34,262 nucleotides of DNA from CAZYMI01 sp964648505 (GTDB lineage Bacteria > Pseudomonadota > Alphaproteobacteria > Micavibrionales > Micavibrionaceae): assembly GCA_964648505.1 (NCBI GenBank), contig CAZYMI010000019.1:1-34262 (forward strand). Reading direction: 5' to 3'. The position numbers and the translations under genes are program-made. Below the pieces are notes generated by a model. That model made no database searches and was not told the origin of the DNA. It saw only the letters and a program-made list of their open reading frames with translations. Numbering within the stretch: position 1 is the first letter of the stretch; each line of letters begins with the position of its first letter. Shown piece after piece: positions 1 through 8,678 of the stretch.

Positions 1-1
1 A

Positions 2-40
2 CCGCCGCCACCGCCACCACCACCGCCGCCGCCACCGCCT
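2..40 (+). repeat. CCN triplet repeat encoding polyproline
   Basis: Thirteen successive proline codons, mixing CCG and CCA and ending in CCT, form a GC-only microsatellite at the window edge. The mix of third bases suggests selection on the amino acid as well as slippage. Its true left boundary is not visible. Confidence 0.8.
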
Positions 41-436
41 ATTCCAAGCTTAAAAGCGGGTTGTTTTATAGACACCTTTGCTTTTGATTTTTCTACAGAA
101 GGAAGTTGTGACGATAATGCATGTTACAATGTCTCTTTCCCTTATCCCAGATCGATTACATTTAGTGTCGGAGATCTTGATCCAACCTTTGGACCGCCAG
201 CGCGTGACAGTTTCAGGTTCTCTCAGCCTTCAGACTGGTCTATAGTTTGGTCAGGTGATTGTGTTGGAGCGGGGTCAAGTTGTACAATTAATAGGCCTGC
301 AGGACAGTTTAATTCTTTTGGCGTCAGAACGGCAGCCGCAGCCGTTTCACACATACCGACAGGTACCACGTTCAATTTCATAGTCACAGCAAATGACGGA
401 CAGCAGTATTATGTAGATCCAGCAATTTGCCCATAA
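2..436 (+). CDS. C-terminal part of secreted-looking protein with polyproline tract
   Basis: An open frame enters from the left edge and ends at TAA 434-436, giving 144 codons; the start lies outside the window. It opens with 13 consecutive prolines encoded by CCG, CCA and CCT codons, followed by about 130 residues rich in Ser, Thr, Phe and Gly. This domain holds six cysteines, in spacing that would allow disulfides, and a C-terminal end reading YYVDPAICP. I recognise no family. The composition (paired Cys, few Lys, many small polar residues) resembles an extracytoplasmic domain, and the proline run would act as a rigid spacer between it and whatever lies upstream, perhaps a membrane or wall anchor. 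That role is inference. The next gene follows 43 bp later with its own promoter-like sequence, so this gene probably ends its own transcript. Confidence 0.7.
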   Translation, partial: PPPPPPPPPPPPPIPSLKAGCFIDTFAFDFSTEGSCDDNACYNVSFPYPRSITFSVGDLDPTFGPPARDSFRFSQPSDWSIVWSGDCVGAGSSCTINRPAGQFNSFGVRTAAAAVSHIPTGTTFNFIVTANDGQQYYVDPAICP

Positions 437-445
437 AACGTTCTA

Positions 446-473
446 TTGAGTTTGTGGGATTTGGCCTTATATA
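446..473 (+). promoter_or_regulatory. Promoter-like site for the UbiH-type gene, leaderless arrangement
   Basis: TTGAGT (446-451) and TATATA (468-473) are separated by 16 bp. The -10 ends 6 nt before the ATG at 480, so a start at the usual distance would fall on the A of ATG. Only a weak AAG-type Shine-Dalgarno lies between them. Inferred from sequence alone. Confidence 0.4.
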
Positions 474-479
474 GAAGTT

Positions 480-1721
480 ATGGCTCAAAATAAAAATCAA
501 TCTGACATTTTAATCATCGGCGGCGGGCTTGCGGGGTTGACTGCGGCTGCTCTTTTTGGTGCGCGCGGATTTAGCGTTGTTTGTTTGGATTCGATGGGGA
601 CACAAAGGCCTGCTTCGCAGTCTTTTCATGTCCCCGAACGTCAAAAAGATGGTCGCACAACGGCTATTTCTTATGGATCATCGAAAGTGTTACGCGCAGC
701 AGGCGTATGGCATAAGCTTGAAGCGCAAGCGTGCGCCATTTATGATATTGATATCCTTGACGGTCCGTCTTCTGTGCTGCTGAGTTTTGGCGTGAAGGAA
801 ACGAATGCGCCAGCATTTGGCTGGATCATCGATAACGAACTTTTACGTGACGTGCTCACAAAACATATCGCGGCCCAGAAAAATATATCTCACATAACAG
901 GCGTTACCGTGACCCATTTCGATACTTCTGGCAACATGGCAATTGCAACTGACGATACAGGCAAAACATATAAAGCAAAATTATTGATTGGTGCTGATGG
1001 GCAAAATTCCAGCGTGCGGAAGCATTTGAATATTCCAGTGCGCGCGTGGCCCTACAAACAAACGGCCCTTGTATGTGTGGTTGGACATGAACATTCTCAT
1101 CAAAACTTAGCAGTCGAGCATTTTCGCAATGAAGGCCCTTTTGCCATTTTACCAATGGTTGATGATGCGGATGGGCAGCATAGATCATCCGTTGTGTGGA
1201 CCGAGCATGGGCGTGAAGCCGCAGAATTTTTGCAAGCGGATTTAGAAACTTTTGAAGCCGCACTTCAAGCGCGTTTTCCGGCACGGTACGGCGAGGTAAA
1301 ACTTTTAAGCGAACGTTTTTCTTACCCGCTTGGGCTAAAACATGCTTACAGTTATATTGGTCCACGCGTGGCCCTTGTGGCTGAAGCCGCACATAAAATT
1401 CATCCAATTGCAGGGCAGGGCTTGAATATGGGCTTGCGTGATATTGCTGTGCTTGCAGGGTTGATTGAAGGCGCCGCTGATATTGGTGCACCGGATGTTT
1501 TACAAAATTATCAACGCGCACGCAGGCCAGATAATGTTGCGATGGCAGCTGCTACCGACACGCTGAATAAATTATTTTCAAATAAGCTTGCAAGTATTGG
1601 CGTAATGCGGCGCGTTGGGGTTCGGGCTGTAGCGCATCTGCCTTTTGCCAAAAGATTTTTTATGAATCAGGCAATGGGGGCATCATCAAACTTGCCAGAT
1701 TTTATTGAGCATGCCGCTTAA
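480..1721 (+). CDS. UbiH/UbiF/COQ6-family FAD-dependent hydroxylase (ubiquinone biosynthesis)
   Basis: This 413-residue flavoprotein monooxygenase should hydroxylate the aromatic ring of a ubiquinone precursor using NAD(P)H and O2, peripherally at the inner membrane. The FAD dinucleotide-binding motif GGGLAG is at residues 14-19. The mid-protein ADG motif (LLIGADGQNSSVRKH) starts near residue 168. The second FAD/ribityl motif, near residues 296-318, reads VAEAAHKIHPIAGQG; the usual GD before AAH is AE here, a conservative change. Length is typical of the family. Which ring position it hydroxylates (UbiH, UbiI, UbiF or UbiL type) cannot be read from sequence. The 3' end overlaps miaA on the opposite strand by 4 bp. 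COQ9 and an AarF/UbiB-like gene elsewhere in the window fit the same pathway. Confidence 0.88.
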   Translation: MAQNKNQSDILIIGGGLAGLTAAALFGARGFSVVCLDSMGTQRPASQSFHVPERQKDGRTTAISYGSSKVLRAAGVWHKLEAQACAIYDIDILDGPSSVLLSFGVKETNAPAFGWIIDNELLRDVLTKHIAAQKNISHITGVTVTHFDTSGNMAIATDDTGKTYKAKLLIGADGQNSSVRKHLNIPVRAWPYKQTALVCVVGHEHSHQNLAVEHFRNEGPFAILPMVDDADGQHRSSVVWTEHGREAAEFLQADLETFEAALQARFPARYGEVKLLSERFSYPLGLKHAYSYIGPRVALVAEAAHKIHPIAGQGLNMGLRDIAVLAGLIEGAADIGAPDVLQNYQRARRPDNVAMAAATDTLNKLFSNKLASIGVMRRVGVRAVAHLPFAKRFFMNQAMGASSNLPDFIEHAA

Positions 1722-2578
1722 GAAGCCTGAAGCTGATTTTTAAACCATGTCACTTGTCGTTTTGCGTAGTGTCGCGTTTCAAGGCAGGCGGCTTTTATGG
1801 CTTCTGGTTGGGTTAAAACCCCCTCAAGATGTAATTTTAAGGGCCCAAAGCCCAAAGCGCGTGTCACGGGGGCATCACGTGCGATGTTGCACGCAAGAAA
1901 ATTTTCAACCTCCCTAAGTGCGCCGCATTCGATCATGGTATGAAAGCGTTTATCGCAGCGCGCGTATAGGTTTTCTCTTTCCGGCATTAAAAGTGTAACT
2001 TTAAAATTAAGATCATCTGGGGGCAAGGTTGGCGGCAGGGATTGAAAATAAGAAAGACTTTTTCCCGTTGCCTGCAGCACTTCATAAGCACGCATAACAC
2101 GTTGCGTATCGTTGGCATTTAAGCGTACGCCCATCACAGGATCCTTTTCCTTTAAAAGGGCGTGAAGAGCTTTTGTGCCTATATTTTCTTGAAGGCGTAT
2201 TACCTGTTCGCGAATATCGTCAGGAATGTCCGGGATAGGGGATAACCCCTCGATCAGAGCTTTTATATAAAAACCAGTCCCGCCAATAATAACAGGTGTT
2301 TTGTGGTGTTCAAGAACGTTGTGAATGGCTTCAAGTGCAAGGCCGCGCCATTTCGCCGCAGAAAGTTTCTCTGTTGCTTTTAATAAGCCATACAGATGAT
2401 GGGGGACATCTTGCATATCTGCGTGTGTAGGACGCGCGGTCAGAATAGGAAGGTCTTGGTAAAGCTGGATTGAATCCGCGTTGATAACCTCGCCACCTAC
2501 AGATTGCGCAAGTTGAAGGCCATAGGCTGATTTGCCGCTTGCAGTTGGTCCGGCAATGACATGAACCGTTTTTTGCAA
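1718..2578 (-). CDS. miaA: tRNA dimethylallyltransferase MiaA
   Basis: MiaA transfers a dimethylallyl group to A37 of tRNAs that read UNN codons. The P-loop GPTASGKS is at residues 10-17, followed by the DSIQLYQDLPI substrate motif and VGGTGFYIKALIEGL. The C-terminal part carries MRAYEVLQATGKS and HYAKRQVTWFKNQ. At 286 residues it is close to the family norm. The start is TTG (2578-2576 on the minus strand): an in-frame TAG, the stop of degP, lies just upstream and the P-loop begins at residue 10, leaving no room for a later start. TAG and TTG are 3 nt apart, so miaA is probably translationally coupled to degP. Confidence 0.93.
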   Translation of the reverse strand: MQKTVHVIAGPTASGKSAYGLQLAQSVGGEVINADSIQLYQDLPILTARPTHADMQDVPHHLYGLLKATEKLSAAKWRGLALEAIHNVLEHHKTPVIIGGTGFYIKALIEGLSPIPDIPDDIREQVIRLQENIGTKALHALLKEKDPVMGVRLNANDTQRVMRAYEVLQATGKSLSYFQSLPPTLPPDDLNFKVTLLMPERENLYARCDKRFHTMIECGALREVENFLACNIARDAPVTRALGFGPLKLHLEGVLTQPEAIKAACLETRHYAKRQVTWFKNQLQAS

Positions 2579-2581
2579 AAC

Positions 2582-4123
2582 CTATTCTTTCAAACGAAGC
2601 GCCACAAAACGGACATCGCCTTTTCCTTGGGTGTCAACCAAAAGCAAAACGGACGTTCGGCCCGCTTTTTTCGCAGAGGCAATCATCTCAGCCGCTATGA
2701 CCGGGCTGGTAACGGCTTGTTGATTAATTTCAACTAAAACATCACCTTCTGAGAGACCTTTTTGTTCTGCTTCAGATCCTTTGATGACAGACTGCACAAG
2801 AACACCTTTTACCTTTTCAAACATGCCGTAGGTTTCACGGTCCATATCTGTGATTGTAGAAAGTATAAATCCAACTTCGGGCACTTTAGTACCTTGTGAT
2901 GCGGGGCCCACCTTTGATTTTGGCATATCACTGCCATCGATCAACCCTTCACCTTCTGCTTTTTCAAGCTCACCAACTTTTATGGATGTATCGATTGTTT
3001 TTCCATTGCGCCATACCGATATTTTGGCCGAGGCGTCAATAGGTGTTTCAGCCACTTTACGGGGAAGACTTTTAACATCAGTAATTGTAGCATTGTTAAA
3101 AGATAAAATAATATCACCTGCTTGCAAGCCCGCCACTTCCGCAGGGCCTTTAGGGGTGATGCCTGCAATAAGCGCACCACGCGGTTTATCAAGCCCTAAT
3201 GATTCAGCAATTTCTTGGGTAACGCTTTGGATTCGTACACCAATCCAACCGCGCCGCGTGCGCCCGTAAGTAAGAAGTTGCTTAATCACAGGACTTGCAA
3301 GGTTGGATGGAATAGCAAAACCAATCCCCACAGATCCACCTGAGGGTGAAAAAATAGCGGTATTGATACCAATCACTTCGCCTTTTAAATTAAACATAGG
3401 TCCGCCGGAATTTCCGCGGTTGATTGAGGCGTCTGTTTGAATAAAGTCATCATAAGGCCCGGCTTGAATATCGCGCTGGCGCGCTGAAATAATACCGCGC
3501 GTCACCGTGCCGCCCAGTCCAAAGGGGTTGCCGATTGCCAAAATCCAATCACCGATGCGCATATGGTCTGAATCGCCAAAGGCAACCGCAACAAGTTTTG
3601 CTTTATCCGTGGGCACTTGTAAAATAGCAAGATCAGTTTTCTCATCTTTTCCAAGTACTTTTGCGGTTAAGGTCGTGTCATCATGCAGGGTAATACGAAT
3701 TTCATCCGCGTCTTTAATGACATGGTTATTTGTAACAATAAGCCCTTTTTCTGCGTCAATAATAAAGCCGGATCCCAGTGAAGCGGAGGGCTGAGAAGGG
3801 CCACCATTGCCACGCTTATCCATGAATTGTTCAAAAAAATCTTCAAACGGAGAACCGGGAGGAAATTCAGGCATTTCAGGAAAATCTTCAGGCGCCACAG
3901 ATTTTTGTGTTGATGAAATATTGACAACAGAAGGAAGTAAACGTTCTGCAAGATCTGCAAATCCACTTGTTTCATGGTTTTGCTCTTTATTACTGCCAAA
4001 CCCAAAACTGGAAAGAAGAGGTTTTTGAGTTTGTGGTTTTTCTTGTGCATAAGCGGGCGCATAAAAAGCAGCAATCCCTAGTATGAGGGTAAGAAGAGTA
4101 ACAAAACGAGAGTGCGAACGCAT
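2582..4123 (-). CDS. degP: Periplasmic serine protease DegP/HtrA (Do family)
   Basis: A periplasmic protease and chaperone that degrades misfolded envelope proteins. Residues 1-26 form a Sec signal peptide ending AYA. The trypsin-like domain has the catalytic triad His134 (TNNHV), Asp164 (KTDLAIL) and Ser239 (GNSGGP). Two PDZ regions follow, the first around residues 295-380 and the second in the last 100 residues. The 513-residue length matches DegP rather than the shorter DegS. A Gly/Pro-rich insert lies near residues 86-112, before the catalytic domain. The gene is followed by miaA, 3 nt away. Upstream, 90 bp separate it from an unknown gene and then hflC, a variation on the common alphaproteobacterial order hflK-hflC-(small gene)-degP. 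Confidence 0.93.
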   Translation of the reverse strand: MRSHSRFVTLLTLILGIAAFYAPAYAQEKPQTQKPLLSSFGFGSNKEQNHETSGFADLAERLLPSVVNISSTQKSVAPEDFPEMPEFPPGSPFEDFFEQFMDKRGNGGPSQPSASLGSGFIIDAEKGLIVTNNHVIKDADEIRITLHDDTTLTAKVLGKDEKTDLAILQVPTDKAKLVAVAFGDSDHMRIGDWILAIGNPFGLGGTVTRGIISARQRDIQAGPYDDFIQTDASINRGNSGGPMFNLKGEVIGINTAIFSPSGGSVGIGFAIPSNLASPVIKQLLTYGRTRRGWIGVRIQSVTQEIAESLGLDKPRGALIAGITPKGPAEVAGLQAGDIILSFNNATITDVKSLPRKVAETPIDASAKISVWRNGKTIDTSIKVGELEKAEGEGLIDGSDMPKSKVGPASQGTKVPEVGFILSTITDMDRETYGMFEKVKGVLVQSVIKGSEAEQKGLSEGDVLVEINQQAVTSPVIAAEMIASAKKAGRTSVLLLVDTQGKGDVRFVALRLKE

Positions 4124-4213
4124 GGGCTGACACCTGATGATTAAGGGAAAGTTTCATCTATATCTAGGCCTGAACGGTACAGGAATCAATGGCTTAGGAG
4201 GGATGTAGCTTAT

Positions 4214-4855
4214 TTATTTTATTCCAAGCTCAATGTGCGCAAGGGCGGCTTTGGCTCTTTTTTTAACCCATAAGGGAAGGTGCGTATCCGGATCAATCGA
4301 TTCTTTTAAACCTTGTGAAAAAATATGGCCTAAAGCCCTGCCATGGGCCGCTTCATTTACAATATCTGTAAGGCTGTAGGCTCTTTGGTTTCTGCCTTCA
4401 TAAAATTCAAAGCAGTTTTTTATCTTTTTGTCCCTGTAGATGGCAACAAGTGCGTCAGAGTCTGGGTTAAAGTCAGGAGCTGTCCCAAAGATTGTTCTGA
4501 CAGGTGCACCTTGCTGTGACCATTCTATGGCATTGAAAAGAGTGGGATAGGATTGATAAAAATCACGCAACAAAAAATGAGACGCCATCACATATTGATA
4601 AGGCTCTGATCTGGACATGTCTTTTAGGCCTAAGGCCAGCCCTTCAATAAGAAAGGTTTTAAAGTTTTCAGTCATGCTAATGGCTTGACCTAAAAGATCA
4701 TGCAGCTCAGGCCAATAGCCACGCATTAAATATTCATAACACCCTGCTGCGATTTCAGAGCCCGAGATATTTTCCGTGGGCTGATCAAAGTCTTGATTAA
4801 TAAAACCGTGCAGAATTTTTATAAAATCCGGCTCATCTTCATAGGAATTAGTCAT
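4214..4855 (-). CDS. Hypothetical protein between hflC and degP
   Basis: A 213-residue soluble-looking protein of unknown function. It is acidic in its first third and basic at the C-terminus, with no signal peptide, membrane segment or recognised catalytic motif. Aromatic residues are frequent (YEYLMRGYW, FLLRDFYQSY), which suggests a helical domain. It lies on the same strand between the membrane protease regulators HflKC and the periplasmic protease DegP, so it may be co-transcribed with them; that link is positional only. No good Shine-Dalgarno precedes the ATG. An AT-rich inverted repeat (4882-4898) lies in the 65-bp gap to hflC. A real gene is likely because the frame is long, intact and on the operon strand. 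Confidence 0.7.
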   Translation of the reverse strand: MTNSYEDEPDFIKILHGFINQDFDQPTENISGSEIAAGCYEYLMRGYWPELHDLLGQAISMTENFKTFLIEGLALGLKDMSRSEPYQYVMASHFLLRDFYQSYPTLFNAIEWSQQGAPVRTIFGTAPDFNPDSDALVAIYRDKKIKNCFEFYEGRNQRAYSLTDIVNEAAHGRALGHIFSQGLKESIDPDTHLPLWVKKRAKAALAHIELGIK

Positions 4856-4881
4856 AACGAATCAATACAATAAGATTTTGT

Positions 4882-4898
4882 AATAATCCAGAATTATT
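4882..4898. repeat. Short AT-rich inverted repeat between hflC and the next gene
   Basis: AATAAT (4882-4887) and ATTATT (4893-4898) flank a 5-nt loop. The stem is weak and has no U-tract, so a terminator role is doubtful; it may only be low-complexity sequence. Confidence 0.3.
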
Positions 4899-4920
4899 GC
4901 ATAGGCTTTATTGGCCTCAT

Positions 4921-5790
4921 TTATTGCCCTGATTTATGGTCAAAAAAGCGAAAAAATTCTGAATCAGGCGACAAAACCAAGGTTGTCTCAGGGTCAGAAA
5001 GGGCTTTTCTGTAAGCTTCCATAGATCTGTAAAAAGCATAAAATTGCGGATCTTTAGAGAAGGCATCCGCGTAAATTTTAATGGCGGCGTTGTCTCCTTC
5101 CCCTCGGATTTTTTGGGCGTCGCGTTCAGCTTCTGCCAAAAGAATAGTTCTTTGTTTGTCTGCCTCTGATCGAATGGACTGCGCAATTTCAGACCCTTGT
5201 GCTCTGGCTTCTTTGGCTTCGCGTTCTCTTTCTGTGCGCATACGGGCAAAGATCGATTCAAGCGTTTGTTGTGGCAGATCAGCCCGTACGATGCGGGTAT
5301 CAACAATTTTGACACCAAAACGTGCTGTGTCGCGGTTTACTGTATCTTCGATCTGAGCCATAAGTTTTTCGCGGTTTTCAGATAAAATATCTTGTAATCC
5401 AACTTTACCAAGTGCGTTTCTGACCGTTGCGTTAATGATTGTGTGCAAGCGGGCCTGCGCTGCTTCTTCTGTTCCTAAAGTTTGAAAATACTTCACCATA
5501 TTCTCAATCCGGTAACGCGCAAAACTATCAACAACAACACGTTTTTGATCTGAAAGAAGAACTTCTTCTGCGGGTGGGTCTACATTTAAAATGCGCGATT
5601 CAAATTCACGAATGCTTTGCAGCAGGGGTACCTTAAAGTAAAGGCCAGGTTTACTGATCTGCTGTTTTACTTCCCCGAATTGTAAAACAAGCGCTTGACG
5701 GCCTTCGGGCACTGTAAAAATTGACCCTGAGAGACCGATAAAAATACCGGCAAGTAACCCAAGTATTATTGATTGTGTCTGGTTCATCAT
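4921..5790 (-). CDS. hflC: HflC, SPFH-domain subunit of the FtsH protease modulator
   Basis: HflC forms a membrane complex with HflK around the FtsH AAA protease and limits its access to substrates. This 289-residue protein has one N-terminal membrane anchor (residues about 8-24, then VPEGRQALVLQFGEV) and an SPFH/band-7 domain. A long Arg/Glu/Ala-rich coiled coil follows (MRTEREREAKEARAQG), then the conserved C-terminal stretch YAFYRSMEAYRKAL. It starts 7 bp after the hflK stop with a GAGG Shine-Dalgarno, so the two are co-transcribed. A second ATG follows immediately (MM); the first is annotated. Confidence 0.93.
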   Translation of the reverse strand: MMNQTQSIILGLLAGIFIGLSGSIFTVPEGRQALVLQFGEVKQQISKPGLYFKVPLLQSIREFESRILNVDPPAEEVLLSDQKRVVVDSFARYRIENMVKYFQTLGTEEAAQARLHTIINATVRNALGKVGLQDILSENREKLMAQIEDTVNRDTARFGVKIVDTRIVRADLPQQTLESIFARMRTEREREAKEARAQGSEIAQSIRSEADKQRTILLAEAERDAQKIRGEGDNAAIKIYADAFSKDPQFYAFYRSMEAYRKALSDPETTLVLSPDSEFFRFFDHKSGQ

Positions 5791-5797
5791 AACCTCT

Positions 5798-6976
5798 TTA
5801 TTGGTCTGCTTGGGGCTGGGGCGGCGTTGCTGTTGGGGCGGCTTTTGGTGTTCTTTGAAGCTGGTTTAAAGGTAAAAACGGCATAACACCTTGTGCGTTT
5901 TTCCCGCTATCAATGACAAGGGTTTTTGCGCTGCTTAAAATCTGTTCAACGGTTTCAAGGTAAAGCCTTTGTGTTGTCACATCTTTTGATAAGGCGTAAG
6001 CAGAATACACTGAGTTAAAGCGCCCCGCATCACCGGTTGCACGACTGACTATCTCGCCCTTATAGGCTTCGGATTGCTGGCGTAATTTCTGTGCTTCTCC
6101 ACGCGCGCGCGGAATAATATCGTTTCTGTAGGCTTCTGCTTCGTTTTTCAGACGCTCACGATCTGTGCGGGCGCGCTGAACATCATTGAAGGCATCAATA
6201 ACCTGAGAAGGAGGATCAACTTTTTGCAACTGTATGTCATTGATTAGAACGCCTGACTGATATTCATCAAGAATTTTTTGCATTAATACCTTTGTATCAG
6301 CTTGTATCTGCGTTCTTGCTTCAGTCAGTGCAGGTTGTATTTTTGTGCGGCCAATAATTTCACGGATTGCGCTTTCGGCCACAATTTTAATAGTGGGTTC
6401 CGGATCGCGGATTTTAAATAGAAAATCACGCGCATTGCTGATGCGCCAAAGCACAACAAAATCGATATCGATAACATTTTCGTCGCCTGTCAGCATCAGA
6501 CTTTCAGCATCCATATTCTGGTTTGAATTTGCATTGATACGCATATCGTTGTTGCGGTCACGAAATCCAATTTCAATGCGTCGTTCTTGTGTCACGTTGA
6601 CAATTTTGACATCCTGAAAAGGGAAGGGCAGGCGATATTTTAAACCGGGTGTTTCTTCTGTGTAAGAATATTTACCAAAGGTGAGAACAACACCGTTTTG
6701 GTTGGCTTGAATAAAATAAAAACCTGAAGACAGCCATAAAGCAGCGACAGCAAGAACGCCAAGAATAATAATTTGAAAAGGCTTCATGCCGCCGGGCATT
6801 ACAGCATTAAAATTTTCGCGGGCACGTTTGAGCATATCTTCAAGATCAGGGCCGTCCGGGGTAGGTCCATTGCCGCCGCCCCTTCCGCCACGATTTTGCC
6901 CCCAAGGATTATTTTGCTGCGGTCTTTGCTTGGGGGATTCCCAAGGGTTGCGAATATCATCATCGTTATCGGGCAT
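5798..6976 (-). CDS. hflK: HflK, SPFH-domain subunit of the FtsH protease modulator
   Basis: Partner of HflC. The N-terminal 50 residues are Gly/Pro/Asn-rich (GGRGGGNGPTPDGPDLEDML), as is typical of HflK. A transmembrane helix lies near residues 68-90 and is followed by the SPFH domain (NQNGVVLTFGKY; TPGLKYRLPFPF). The coiled coil contains DVQRARTDRERLKNEAEAYRNDI and ends in a proline/glutamine-rich tail. The 392-residue length is normal. Being first in the operon, its promoter must lie in the 79-bp region shared with the divergent mrp gene. AGG precedes the ATG. Confidence 0.93.
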   Translation of the reverse strand: MPDNDDDIRNPWESPKQRPQQNNPWGQNRGGRGGGNGPTPDGPDLEDMLKRARENFNAVMPGGMKPFQIIILGVLAVAALWLSSGFYFIQANQNGVVLTFGKYSYTEETPGLKYRLPFPFQDVKIVNVTQERRIEIGFRDRNNDMRINANSNQNMDAESLMLTGDENVIDIDFVVLWRISNARDFLFKIRDPEPTIKIVAESAIREIIGRTKIQPALTEARTQIQADTKVLMQKILDEYQSGVLINDIQLQKVDPPSQVIDAFNDVQRARTDRERLKNEAEAYRNDIIPRARGEAQKLRQQSEAYKGEIVSRATGDAGRFNSVYSAYALSKDVTTQRLYLETVEQILSSAKTLVIDSGKNAQGVMPFLPLNQLQRTPKAAPTATPPQPQADQ

Positions 6977-7055
6977 TAGGACCTGTAAAATCTATAAGGT
7001 TGTTTTATGAACGTAATTACAATATCTGTTTTAAGGGTAAAAACAAGAAGCTGAC

Positions 7056-8108
7056 ATGACTGATATCAATGCTTTTCTTTCCAGATTCAAAGATCTAGCC
7101 ACGGGCAAAACCCTTTTTGATCTCAATATTGCGCCTGAAGTGAATGTGCAGGGCAATGAGGTTACAATAATCCTGCCCATTGACCCAAAACAAGGGCAAC
7201 AGCTTGAAGAGTTGCGTCAGAATTTAGAGCGCTCTTTTTTAAATGAGTTTCCGTTTTATAAAGCAGCCATTATTTTAACAGCTGAGCGACAAATGAAACG
7301 CCCCACGCCTCTTGTACAAGGCGTTAAACATATTATTGCCGTGGCATCAGGAAAAGGCGGGGTAGGGAAATCAACCGTTGCTGTCAATCTTGCGGTTGCC
7401 TTTTCAATGCTGGGGCAGAAAACAGGTCTGCTGGATGCAGATATTTATGGCCCTTCCGTGCCAAGACTGGTTGGGAAAAGGGATAAAAAGCCCGTGCAAG
7501 GTGAAAATCAGATACAACCCATTGATGCTTTTGGTTTAAAAGTGATGTCGATTGGTTTTATGGTTGATGAACAAACGCCTATGATCTGGCGGGGACCGAT
7601 GGTTCAGTCTGCGCTGTTGCAAATGCTGCGCGATGTTGATTGGTCGGGTACGGATGTTCTTGTGATAGATATGCCCCCCGGAACAGGTGATGCGCAGCTA
7701 ACCCTAGTTCAAAAAGTATCTTTATCGGGGGCGGTAATTGTTTCCACCCCGCAAGATATTGCCTTGCTTGATGCGCGCAAGGGTTTGGAAATGTTTTTAA
7801 AGGTGCAGGTTCCAATATTGGGGATTGTTGAAAACATGTCATATTTTTCTTGCCTGAATTGTGGTCATGAAAGCCATATTTTTGGCCGTGATGGCGCTAA
7901 AATAGAAGCGCAAAAACTCGACGTTCCTTTTTTGGGCGCTATACCTTTACTGGCCGATATTCGTATGCTTTCAGATTTGGGGACGCCAATTGTTTCATGT
8001 AAGCCTGATTGCGAGGCTTCTGTGATTTATCTGGATATGGCAGCCCGTATTCTTGAAACGCTTGAAAACAAGGCATTAAAGCCAGCCCCGAAGATTAGTT
8101 TTATTTAA
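7056..8108 (+). CDS. mrp: Mrp/NBP35-family Fe-S cluster carrier ATPase (ApbC)
   Basis: A P-loop ATPase that carries Fe-S clusters to apo-proteins. An N-terminal MIP18-like (DUF59) domain spans about residues 5-80. The deviant Walker A GKGGVGKST is at 99-107, followed by DADIYGPSVPRL (switch I) and VIDMPPGTGDAQLT (Walker B region). The cluster-binding CxxC is Cys266/Cys269 (FSCLNCGHES). At 350 residues it is full length. AAGAAG lies 7 nt before the ATG. It is transcribed away from hflK. The gene ends without a clear terminator. Confidence 0.93.
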   Translation: MTDINAFLSRFKDLATGKTLFDLNIAPEVNVQGNEVTIILPIDPKQGQQLEELRQNLERSFLNEFPFYKAAIILTAERQMKRPTPLVQGVKHIIAVASGKGGVGKSTVAVNLAVAFSMLGQKTGLLDADIYGPSVPRLVGKRDKKPVQGENQIQPIDAFGLKVMSIGFMVDEQTPMIWRGPMVQSALLQMLRDVDWSGTDVLVIDMPPGTGDAQLTLVQKVSLSGAVIVSTPQDIALLDARKGLEMFLKVQVPILGIVENMSYFSCLNCGHESHIFGRDGAKIEAQKLDVPFLGAIPLLADIRMLSDLGTPIVSCKPDCEASVIYLDMAARILETLENKALKPAPKISFI

Positions 8109-8121
8109 ACACATATTTTTA

Positions 8122-8150
8122 TTGACATATTAGATCTTAATTTTTATATC
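8122..8150 (+). promoter_or_regulatory. Near-consensus sigma70 promoter, leaderless arrangement
   Basis: A perfect -35 TTGACA (8122-8127), a 17-bp spacer and TATATC (8145-8150). The ATG of the next gene begins at 8157, 6 nt after the -10, where transcription is expected to begin. There is no Shine-Dalgarno, so the mRNA is probably leaderless. Confidence 0.6.
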
Positions 8151-8156
8151 TTACTG

Positions 8157-8606
8157 ATGTTGCAACACAAAAGTGCCATTTTAATGCCTGACTGGAAACA
8201 GTGGGAACGACTTGCCGGTGTGATTTTTAAGGCGGGAGCGTCATTATCTAGAAAACCTGTATCCTTAAGGTCGGAACAAGAGATTACCGCGCTTGAGGCG
8301 GTGCATCAATTTCTAGATGTGCATTATAATCTGATGGTTGAAGTAAACACCCATGGGGGTTATGTGGGTCGTAACTCACTTAGTTTATTAACAAAGCAAC
8401 AGAAAAAAATCGCCCCTTCTCATATTACGCGACTGATCCGATCTTTTCAGTCTGTCCAGCAGGCTTTGGCGCCTGTGTTCCCCCTTATTGCACGCGAAAT
8501 TGCTTGTGCATTTCAAGTAGATCAGGCCGCCTGTGCTTTTCTAGTGGGTTCATCATCTGCGTCTTCTAGGCCTACAAAACAAAGAAGTGCTATTCCCACC
8601 CCTTGA
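8157..8606 (+). CDS. Hypothetical protein
   Basis: A 149-residue protein I do not recognise. It is mostly helical in appearance, with a basic N-terminal half and a hydrophobic segment near residues 100-125 (LAPVFPLIAREIACAF) that looks amphipathic rather than transmembrane. The C-terminus is Ser/Thr/Pro-rich and disordered-looking. A near-consensus promoter sits directly before the ATG at 8157, which supports both the gene and this start. The alternative ATG at 8184 also lacks a Shine-Dalgarno. The gene lies between mrp and msrA with no evident functional link. Confidence 0.6.
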   Translation: MLQHKSAILMPDWKQWERLAGVIFKAGASLSRKPVSLRSEQEITALEAVHQFLDVHYNLMVEVNTHGGYVGRNSLSLLTKQQKKIAPSHITRLIRSFQSVQQALAPVFPLIAREIACAFQVDQAACAFLVGSSSASSRPTKQRSAIPTP

Positions 8607-8678
8607 TCTTGGAAGACCGATAGCACAATTTTTTTATCTTGTATGTAACCAGACAAACTTAAGAAACGAAGGAAAAAT

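Noticed and set aside
904..1521. A 205-codon minus-strand frame inside the UbiH-type gene
   Set aside because: It lies fully antisense to a gene with clear family motifs, has no recognisable domain or ribosome site, and is a by-product of codon use on the other strand.
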